A DNA stretch of 64,000 nucleotides. Source: Saturnia japonica. Its lineage: Eukaryota; Arthropoda; Insecta; Lepidoptera; Saturniidae. The stretch is taken from contig CM065328.1 in assembly GCA_033032175.1 (NCBI GenBank), forward strand, positions 7,068,690-7,132,689, read 5' to 3'. Of this stretch, positions 10,801-22,800 are shown piece after piece. A model generated the notes under the pieces. The model saw only the letters and a list, made by a program, of their open reading frames with translations, had not been told where the DNA came from and made no database searches. Both the position numbers and the translations under genes were made by a program. Position 1 is the stretch's first letter; each line of letters begins with the position of its first letter.

Positions 10801-13800
10801 ACACATAACTGATACCACTGAACGGATTTGGCTGAAATTTGGCACACAGATAGTTATTACGACGTAGGTATCCGATAAGAATGGATTTTTGAAAATTCAA
10901 TCCCTAAAGGGGTGTAACGGGTGTTCAAAATTAAATGGAGAAATTATAAGAGAACTTAGACCCCCCAAAACATTGACATTGCCATTAAGTTAAAAATGAC
11001 TCCAACTAAGTATATTGCAAATGTGAAACAGATAATAAATGTCTATGATCAAAAAGTTCTCGATTATCTTGGTAGGTATTGAATGATTTTTCCGTGAGAA
11101 ATTGGTATCGATTAAGTCTTGAAATATCTTACTCATATTACTGATACATACGGCTATGTAATGCACGTTTTTTTACAAAATTTCAAATCAAAGTCTAGAT
11201 TTTTGAAGTAATTACTTATCGGAGTCCATCAATTTCTCATACAAAGAAAACATGTTTTTATTTATCGCCAAGCACTGGAAATGGCGAAAAATTAATGTGA
11301 TGATTATTAAATTTTAAAGATATAATTTTTTTCCAGTTGGATTTTTCTATGTGAAATAATTGATAAAAACATGTTTCATAATATTATTACCTTGTTTTTT
11401 CGTTTCGTTAACGAATATGTAAATGTAAAATTTAAAAACGTTGAAATATATCGACAGCAATCATTTTAATTAGGTCATAGGCGTCACAGCACTGTCGAAT
11501 TCTTTAACTCTGATTTTTATAGGCGAGCTAGTGGACATACTTTTTAAAAAAATTCAAAAAATTCATGGAATTTGCATGCATGAATACTGAAATTACACCT
11601 ATGCTTTTTAAAGTAATTCATCATAGTATAAACACCTTTACATAAAAACTGTTACTAAATGTATAATGAATGTGAAATACCTGCACTCAGCCAACGATAT
11701 TACGAGCTCTATAATATTGTGTTATTCAGAAATAAATTGTTTGGTCAACATCATGGAAAATATCTTAAAGATGCGATTTGAATTTTTACTGCGCGCACTG
11801 GGTATTTTTTCTTTGTTTGCAAATGTCGCTCCATTGTGCTGGGACGTAGGTTATTATTGAATTTATTGACCACTTAGCGTAAAGAGAAGTAATGTGAAAA
11901 TCAGCGAACAACATTCAAGACCCTGGGAATGAATACGCTTGTATACTTGTTAATAGAAGCAACGCTTCCTAAATTTTTACAAAAATAATGATATTATATT
12001 TTTATTTATTTATTACTACAATGACCCATGCAAATATTTCACACTTAATACAATATAAACAATATAACAGCTGTTAATTTTACTTACACAGATTGTGAAT
12101 AGATGTCGCCTTGAATATATGTACATATTTTCATTAGCATCAACAGATGGCATGCCTTTTGAAAATTGTGGGGAACATAAGCTTTAAAATGGTGTTTGAA
12201 TCGTTAATTTTGATGAAGAATTAACGGAGATGACATTACCAGGAAAATAACATCTTTGAGAAATATAATTAAATTAAAGGAACTAATTTAAAGGAACATC
12301 AACAGATATTATGGCGTACATTGGTATCATTACTGAAAAGGATTAATATAAAGTTTTTATACAGATGAACACAACATTTTCTGATAAATAATTTAAACCT
12401 ACATAAGAAATGGCTCAATAACTATTTTTATATGTAAACTATCAAGCCATATAAAAATAGAGTATAATATACATATTTACAATAGATATACAATGTAATT
12501 AAGATAGACCTAAATTAATATAATTATAATATAAACAATAACAATAAGAATAGTAGCAATTGTTTAAATTAAATGAATTTAGAACGTTATAACTGATTAA
12601 TCTGGTATTAGTTAGTTTATGATTTTAATTATTTGTGCAATTTCGTTGTAGCAATCGCGTACATATAGCGGCGCGTTTTTCATTATATTAATACGTGAAG
12701 CAAAAACTTTGTACTCCTTTTTAAGCGTATTGCGTGCACGGAAGACTGTGAGATTTGGCATGGTTTAAGTTTATATGGAGAAGGAGTGCAGAAAGCTAAA
12801 ATCAGCTCAGATATTAATCTATTACTAATATATTAAATTAACACTACAAATCCAAACCTGACCAGAGCCATTGAACTTAGACCCTCCAAAATATTGACAT
12901 TGTCACTCAATGAAAAGTGACAGCAAGTAATATAATATTCATTGTTTAGGTTCATACTGTAAATTTCAAACAGAAAATAGTTTATGATTAAAAAGTCGCT
13001 GGTCGAATGTCGACCATTGGGCGACCGCTAGTACCAATAAATGGTTTACTGGAAGCGGACAAAATATTCTAGAATTCAAGGTAGTCTTGATTAATTAAAA
13101 GTGAAGCATTACAGTTTCATTTGGTGTATATACAGTAATCAAGCAGGGTGGATAGAATCGGGTTGACTTTAGATTAGACGCTGAATTTGAGGATGTGTAA
13201 AAGTGGAGAAGGGTGAGAGATACATCCCCCTGTGAAGGAAAAAGTGCGGCAAGAAATAGTTTTTCAGATTATTTTTTTTCAATTTTAAGTTTATATCTGT
13301 CTACGACTTGTGTAGCCTTCAATGGATAATCAGTCATTATTATCAAGATCGCTGTTCGAACCTATACCATTTCCATTTCTTTATTTTCTCGATGACAGTT
13401 CTAATTTGATAGTTGTAGTGTTGTGACCAAATAGTAATGATATCGATCGCATATATCGTGACAGTGATGATTCATCAGATTTAGATTAAAATAAATAAAT
13501 AAAATTTACCTGTCGTTATAATTATTTCGTTTCATTGTCGAGTACCTACCTATACCTACTTATTTTACAACATCTTTGAAAATTTTGAAGAAGTTGGCAT
13601 TATCAATCAAGAATTAATACGTGTAACATCTTGTAATGAAATATAATATTAGTTAATAAATTTGTACAAAAGTATCCGGCAGTAGTTTAGTTTCTTACAT
13701 TTTGTAAAAAAATATCGGGTCTGTTATCGTGTTACGTTTATCGATATAGCTCCATCCCTATCAGTTTCTCCGACTCTGGTATACTTATACGTGTGTGAAC

Positions 13801-16800
13801 GTCATATTTTTATAAAATAATGCATACATAATGTAAAAAAGACGCTCATTCAATATTTTCACAGGAGCTGTCATCGAGAAAATAAAGCAATGGAAATGGT
13901 ATAACCAAACCAATTTTACCACCACAATGAAATAATGAAAATAATCTCACTCAAAACACATAACGGCATACAAACGTTACAGTAGGTCTTATTTGACGTA
14001 AACAAAAAAATAATCGTTCAAAAACAAAAAAAAAATGTATAAAAAAATTACAATTCTCGAATATTTTTAACTGTCATTCAAATGTGAGCTTTATGCCAAC
14101 TGCTTAAAACTGAAATTTGTTTGATCAGATTTACAAAATTTATGATTAAAAAAAATATCTCAAACTATTTATTTCCACAGTGTGAAATTTTATATTTAGC
14201 CTTAATCTAACTGTAAAAAAAATTTGGAGTCTCAACTTGACGGCATGTGATCTATAGCTGAGCCTAGGAACCTCAGGACCTGACTGGGTACTCTGGGACT
14301 CTTTTGGTTCGATGCGTTTCGGACTCAGCCAATGTACTTACATCCAACCGGCATAATGATTATCGTCGTTTGTTTTTGGATTTTACTGTAATTAACATCA
14401 TACATTTTGCCGCGTTACTCATTTTTTTACTTATATTCCAGTATTAAAATAAAGTTACATATTTGGAATTTACAAATCAATTTTTACTTTAACAATACTT
14501 TCCATACTATCAAGAGAAGTGATACGTTCATAAAATGATAAGCAATTTAAAAATTAATGATTACGATTTTTATTTCAGGTTCTTCAAACAGGAGCGATGC
14601 AGGCCGTGGAAGAATGCCAATACCAATTCCGAAATAGCAGATGGAATTGCAGTACTGTTGAAAATTCCACTGATATTTTCGGGGGAGTACTCAAATATAG
14701 TAAGTGTTATTATTATATGTAAAGAAAGAATTAGGGTACATGATCACGTCATCTATGACTTTAATAAAAAAATAAACATTTGTGTATAGTCCACAAGCGG
14801 TAGTAGTCAATCTATTCACATAAACGATATACGTGAACAATATACCACGCTGGCTATGAAGCCTTTTCCCAAGGTTTCATAATACGCATGGATAAAGAGG
14901 AGTCTGAGATAATAGGAAAGAGTATAATGTATTCTATCTCATTCTCTCGTAGGCTAAATCCTATAGATGTATGTATTTGCCTCTTTTAGTGCCTCTTTTT
15001 CGTTTTATCAAGTTTCAATTATCAATCGTGCCAAAGAAGTATTCAGTTCCAAAGAAACAGTTTCAGAAACATCCACCTTTCAAAGCATTTAGATTGCAGT
15101 AGTTCGATTACGTTTAAAAGGATATAAAAATAGGATGTAGTTATAATTATATATAGCCCATATGCATAGGCTACCATGGGTATTAGAAGTCTGAACCTGA
15201 TAAATTTTATGTAGTTCATGACTATGATAAATCCTTAAATGGGCATTGCCTTTAGATAGCTTAAATTGTTTGATAAAATATTTAAAATCACTATGAGTCT
15301 AGTTTCGAAAGTTTGTTGTTTGGCTTTACCGCAATCGTTTAATTTCGCATTTTATAAAATGTTATTAATCTTCGAAATATGTTGTTTTTGGCTTTATAAC
15401 TTACTTTATATTTCACTAACTATCCAGCGCGGCTTAATGTGCACAAAAAAAGACATTCAAATTGAGAAGTTTTTTGAAGTCAGTTAATAATAGATTTACA
15501 GAAACTTCTGTAATTTGAAATTTGATTGATCCTTTCAAATTTGATATAATTTACTAATACCGAATGTTTATATATCAGAACATTTCAAAGCTTTGTTTCT
15601 TTTCTCAATTACAATAATAGACAAAATTTAAACAAAAAATCTTACACCATTTTACATACAAAAGAAATCAGTTTAATATCATCAACTAGGGAATATTTTT
15701 AAACAATCATAACAGATTTCAAACTGGAGTTCAAAGGATATCTCGCTGGTTATATACCACATGCTCTTTGATGTAGTTACTGGTGAACTTGTCCGCTTTG
15801 AACCAAGCGGCACTCGGCAACTTTGTTTACGCTGAGATCTTTAAATTGGAATGTTAGTAGTTAACACCTGGAACAAATCCTTGCTTTTCATGTTATTACG
15901 TTTAGAGTATAGATGGTTTCAAAATATTTGAAAGTATATTTCTCTCTGTTGTTAAGAGGATGCGCGGTCTAAGAAACGGATAATGAAATATTTTTTAAAT
16001 CTATTGCTGTCGCGCTGTGCTCGAAACCTCACTGAATGTAGTGCGAGAGTGACAACTGCAGTTCGGACTGATTAAATCTAAACAAAATTGCAAAATCATA
16101 CTTTCGTATTCCCCTATTTTCTTCTCCAAAACTGAACCGATTATAATAATTTTTTTAAAGAATAATTTAAGAAGGACTTTGGCTATGTCTCTATGTTTTT
16201 CTTTTTCTTTGTATAGACGTCAATATTGTTTATTGGGTAAACGTGAACACGAACATGACGTTAAAAGGGTAGTTTCCGTCATTTTAAAAAGCTGCTAGTA
16301 TTTATAATTATCAAAATATAGGGACATGGTAGTAGTAGATGTTAATTTTACGGTATAAAATATATGCTCTAGTACTATTATCCACGGAGGAAACAGAAGA
16401 ATACGTTTGTATGGGCAAAACACCACCCACATTTCCTTTTAAGGGTTTTCATAATTTAATATTTGGACTCTTGGAGCCAAATGATCAATTGTTGGTCGGG
16501 TAAGGTTATAAATTTACAGATTCAATCACCCATGGTTCAGTAGTAGCTTGTATACACACCGCGTCGGTCGACGTGAGTTCGAATCCATGCAATGAGCCCG
16601 AGCTTTCGGTGAAGGAAAACCTCTTGATGAAATCACAGTATGCTGGTAGAGTATTTTCTAAAACTCACCTGAATAGCTACCACCCTTAAGTTGAAACCTG
16701 CCGCCAAGTACATAGATTTGTTCCGATAGCTGCAGTTGACTGCCAGTGACAAAATTCTAAACGTAAAAAGATTAATTTGCAATAAATTCTACAAAAGATT

Positions 16801-19800
16801 ACAGCCAAATAACATTGTGTTTTGTTCGTGCGGGCGATAAGGTTTCCAGAGTTCCTTGGCGTAGGGAGGGTTCAAAGAGAGGTAGGGCAAAGAGAAGCAT
16901 TTTAGGGCAGCTCGACATTCACCCTACAGAAGATCGCGGCTCAATAACTTTGTGTTGGTTTCCTGTGGTGATTATGGTTTCCAGAGCTCCTTGGGGTAGG
17001 GGAGTTCAAGGTCGGCAATGGCAGTGGTATTCTTAGCACCCATAGACCAGACCAGTTTACAATCAACCGGGCCATAATATGCTTCTGCCGTATGATATTC
17101 CTAATGGTATGTGAAAATGCCTCTCCAATACAGTATTGGAATAAAATTTCAAAGAATCGTGACTTCAGAAGGAAAAGCAATGTGTGAAATAGACCAACAG
17201 TTGTATGTAGCTGTTTATATAAAAATGGATATATTTATATATTTTTGAGATTGATAAACTCCAAAACCGTTTGACAGATCACCATGAAAGTTGCTAGGTT
17301 AAGTGTTTTTTTTATGGATAAAGTTTTTATGCTATCCCTGATTGTGGTAGGTAACGCTGTGATTGAGTTATTGACTACTGTAAAAGGCAGAACAATGTCT
17401 GCGTAGCCGGCTAGTATAATATGCTTTAGTTGACCATGTGTGTTTAAATGATGTCTTTAAAATATACCCTGTAAGAAAATAAGCAATGAGAATTTTTAGC
17501 TTCCTGACTTTGTTATATTTAGATCTAAATATATATTCTGTTTCTCATTTATTTTAGAATTTAATGTTAAGACTTTGTTTACTGTAATATTTAAACGTAA
17601 AATCATTAAAGATTGACAGCATCTTCCGTTGTCTGATAGTAATCAAAATCCACTTTCTGTTATTCTACGACTCCTACATGGAATTACTTTTTTTTCGTGG
17701 ATTCAATTTGTTTATTTTCTTATGTCGATTACTGAGATCACGTGTACACTTGTTGACTGAAAAGCTCAACATGTTTATTGTAAACTATAGAAGTACAACC
17801 AGTTTACCTTGAACCACTGTAACCTTGATGAATTCATGATTTCACATCTTAAGCAAAGATCTAATGAGCTGGTTATTCAAAAACCGTTGGTCAATGAACT
17901 ATGTATGGATTTTTGACATAGATATAGTTTTTGTATAGATTTCATCTTTAAAGGGCCACGTTTATTTGATCCATTTTCGATTATTATGTTTGTTTGTATA
18001 ATACAACAGACTAAGTGTTTACTTTGAGAATATTTTGAGTTTAATTAAAATAAGGTATCGATTAATAATAACAAATTATAGTTGCCATTTGACGAAAATG
18101 TTATAGCAATTTCTGTAATAAATTTGATCCTGACAAACTAATGTTACTTATATTATCAAATGTCGTCGATACCAATGATAAGAGAATCAGACTTTAGGAG
18201 AGTTAATGTAAAACAATATATTTTGTTATTATACATTATTCCATGGTTTCAAGCTTATGCTTACACTACACTTACACTACACTTACACTTACACTAGTGC
18301 ACTTACAAGTTTGGAAAAGATCAATAGTATGTGTTTACCGCTCAATATATTGATTAGTGATTATAACATGTTCGATATAACTATCGAAGATGATTTCTAA
18401 TATATTTTTTGGGCAAAATGATGAGCCCCATGCTTGATGGTAACCACAGTACAATCCAATAACAATAACCTACGTGAGATCGGCAATGCATGAACAGTCG
18501 CCGTTGTCATTCTGGTTACAAGCCTCTCGAGATGTATACTGGTCGATCCCGAAACGTAGCAAACCGAAAAAGAGCTGCCATGTGCATGATGGTCGCAACC
18601 CACTAGGTACAGATTACCTTACCTCCACACTTGATTACTCGATATACACCGTCGGATACCGGAACCCGAGACGCCTGAGCGTGTCCCTATGGCGGGTGTT
18701 ACATCTGGTGTACGACCAGCAGTATGCCCTGGATTTCATTCAAGCCATACAAATTTTACTTAACATTGATTTTGGCATACATCGAAAGTTTATACATTGA
18801 GGTTTTTTTCGAGAGTACCAAAATATGTGATGCAAGAAACAGTTAGGATCACATTTTTTTTTGCTTTCGGATATTTTGTAGCAATAAACTTATTTATATT
18901 TTTGTTCAATGAAATATTTTTTTTACGTATATTATGTTGAGCGTTGCTGTATCTCCTTAGGTGCTGGTATGAAGACGAGGCAAATAAATAATGTCAAATT
19001 ATATTTTTTATGAAATAATGTCTGCTTTTAGAGGAAGCTGACCGACGTGAGCTGCGTTGTAAAAATAAATACTATAATAGTATGTTAGTTTCCGAACAGA
19101 ATACTAATGAAAGTGATGTCTTGATTGCAGAATCACGCGAATCAGCCTTTGTACATGCATTGTCTTCAGCTGCATTGGCCCATGCTGTGGCAAGAGCGTG
19201 CAGCCGTGGTGAGCTTAACGAATGCTCCTGTGACTCTAGAGTGAGAAAACGGACGCCACGACATTGGCAATGGGGAGGATGTTCTGAAGTGAGTTATATT
19301 TCTTTTGTTATTAATATAATGCAAGGTTCATTTGTAAAAACACGTCTATCATATTTAATTCTGTCTCAAAGTAGCAGTTCTTCTTGCATTTTTATTTTGT
19401 CTAATGAAGTAACAGCTTTTTTTAAAAGAAGGGCAGCAAAATGACTACACTGTACTTTATAATAAGAAGAGTACAGTCCAAAAACAACGGTTACCATCGA
19501 CACATCAGGAATCTGTCGCCGGTCATCACTGTTATGCCATTTTACAAACTCCTCTGCAGCTGAATATACACTGATTTGATTCCGAAAAGCAACAAACCAA
19601 AAGAACACCACTATAGTGTTCGTTACGCCTAATCCAGTAGGTCATAATTGTCGTGGTCTAACACCCATTAAGCTTATACAACTAATATCAAAATAACTCT
19701 AGTTGTGAGGTCGGTCATGATTGGTATTCCTGAGCACTGAAACAGCAGTACGAGTGTTGCTAATATAAGACAAAAATAAGCGTGATGGTGCTTCCGCTGT

Positions 19801-22800
19801 CGAATCTTGCAAAGTTTCTCTCACTTTTAACTGTCATAGTTTTTAAGCTTATATCTCTGCTATTTATGAAAATGTTTTCCTGGAAAAAATGCTTAAAAAA
19901 ATGTTCATTAGGAATTATATCTGTAATAATGAAAGGACTCTGGAACTTTGATTTATGTTTGTGATATTTATGTATAATGTGATATGTACATTTTTAACTA
20001 CAATTACTTCACACTTTTAATTAAAAGACTAAAGACTATTATAGAATTCGTAAATATTTCAAAACGAGCTTTTTTTTAGGATATAAGATATGGAGAGATG
20101 TATAGTCGAGACTTCGTCGATTCAAAAGAAGACAAGAACTCGGATGAAGGGCTTATGAATTTGCACAATAACGAGGCTGGACGCAGGGTAAGAATGTAAA
20201 TACATGTAAATTTAAATATTAAAATAAAGTGTAATTAATTTGTTATTTTAACTGATGGAGTGTTTTTTCAGATACTGCTTTTACTGTTTCTCTTTATTCC
20301 AGAACTCGATAGTTAGAGCCTTAGTTCATAACATCAAATGATAGATTTGCAATTTTGCAAGTATGTATATGTGAAATACTTATTTTGATAACACCAATGT
20401 AATTACAGCTAAATATACTCATTAATATGCTAATGTGCCTATAAATTATACTAATGATAAAAGTGATAGATAACAAATCTGCCTCATCTAGCGTTCGCAA
20501 AATATGCAATCCTTCGAGTAAACTACAACCTAATATTATAGTAACTAGGTCATATTATATAAAAGCAGTTAGTTACATAAATAATATTTGATTTTGTTTT
20601 ATTGATATAATAGTATAATCCATTGCTTGTTAGTTTATGGTTTCAGTTCGTTTGAATGCCTCTTTAAAACAATTTCTTTATTAGGTGTATAATTAAATTG
20701 GCTTTTCGTGATCGCAACAATGCCCATGTTAATTTATCAATGAGTAACCCATTTGTTTGATACTTTATTGTTTAAGTATCGTTTCAGTTGATCTCTTATT
20801 TAAAAATAATCTTTATTAGGCGTATAATTAAATTGGCTTTTCGTGATCGCAACAATGCCCATGTTAATTTATCAATGAGTAACCCATTTGTTTGATACTT
20901 TATTGTTTAAGTATCGTTTCAGTTGATCTCTTATTTAAAAATAATCTTTATTAGACGTATAATTAAATAGTCATTCCTCGATCGTAGTAAAGCAAGTATT
21001 CATTTTTTTTAGTGTACTGTCCCTGATCGTAACCACAGCACAATCCAAATACAACGGCGAACATCGAGAGATCAAGAAGTAACTGATTGTTTTTTGCTTT
21101 ATCGTTTAAGTTCGTCTCTTAAAGCCTCTTTGAAACAATTTCTTTGTCAGGTGTATGTTAAACCGATTTTCCTTGGTCGCAAAAGTCTTCTTACTTGTTT
21201 ATCAAGAAAGAATGAGGCAAGTGATTAATACACTTTGTTATGGGAAAGTAAAGTTGTAAATTGGGCTGGGTTATTGGTTACTCCATACTAGTATTAGTTA
21301 TTATTGAACTTATTTGGTTAATTACATTTTTGTTATATTCCAGGCTGTGAGATCTCGAATGCAACGTGTGTGCAAATGCCATGGTATGTCTGGCTCGTGT
21401 TCAGTCCGTGTGTGCTGGCGCCGATTGCCTCAGCTTAGAGTCGTTGGTGACGCTCTCTCTACGCGATACGAGGGCGCCTCACACGTTAAGGTCGGTGTAA
21501 GTATTGCTTTCAGAACTATTGTTGATGTAGATATCGTATTTTTTATGGTTTATGAATGTGGACCAAGTATCTAAGGAGTAAAACAAAAAAAAAAGTATCA
21601 AAATCTATTCAGTAATTTTTGCAAGGAAAACCTCTATCATTTTATCTATATATATTATAGAGCTAAGAAGATTGTTGGTTTGATTTAACGTGCTAATCTC
21701 TGGTTCTCTGATATAAAAAAACTGTTTTTGTATTTTATAGCTCAAGGAGTGGAGCAGTAATCAACTTCAATCAATCTGGCAATCTCGCGGTGGAGTTGGT
21801 CGAATATATTTTTAACAAGAGTGAAACCATGGAACAAAGCTAGTTAATTAATTTAAGGCTCGTCTGAATCTCTGATTACAACAATGTTATATAATCGAGG
21901 CAAACGAATGGATTCGCTAGTTTGACGATATAATTTCACTAGGAAACCATATTCGTTTATTTATAACTAACTGGTACCCGGGACTTCTTCCGCGCAGGAT
22001 TAGTACTTCGAGTAGCTTATCCATCCAGACAAACTTTCGCGTTTATAATATTAGTACTATTAAGATCAATTTGTTACTACCAAATGTGCATTAGAAATAA
22101 ATTATCAATTTTTATTTTATTTATGTTTCACTATTTTGGCGATAATGGCTTACACATAAAATATAGATATATGCTGTCGCGAGCTTTTTTGTAGGACTAT
22201 TTAAGATAAACATTTTCATTTTACATTATATATATGTAACTCTAACGGTTTTTGTAGCGCACGCCAGAATAGCTCCCAATTTTTCCTACTTACTTGACAC
22301 TTATCGTTATATTTTGGAAAATTCACACAATATAAATTATAGCCTATGTGTTATTCTGATGTATAAGCTATATTATTGTAAAGTTTCATTAAAATCCATT
22401 TATTCGTTTTTGTGTGAAAATGTAACAAACATATATCCATACACACAAACTTTCGCTTTTATAATATTAGTAGGATTTTGTTGTGATTAACATTTTGGCA
22501 TCTATGTTCTCTAGCAAACATGGTCGATTGATGTCCATTACTGTTTAAAATTTTCTCGATGATAAGGGATTTCAACTTATGAATAACTAATAAATATCAT
22601 TAAAAAGCATCTATCCTGATGGATGCAAACTGCAAACAGTGCAGGACTGGTTACTCTGACGTTGTTTAAGGGAGACATGTGCCCAGCAGTAGATCTCTTT
22701 TGGCAGAAATGAGTACGATATCGATGAAACGCGTCAAGATCAGTAAAAACGTTTCTTTAACTATTACTGAAGTATCTGAAGCGTACATTATAGCAATTGA

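Noticed and set aside
18474..18800. 108-codon open frame
   Set aside because: It falls within repeat family D and is matched by other noncoding copies.
20681..20975. CRISPR-like array
   Set aside because: The units are 135 bp and head to tail with no spacers; this is a eukaryotic minisatellite.
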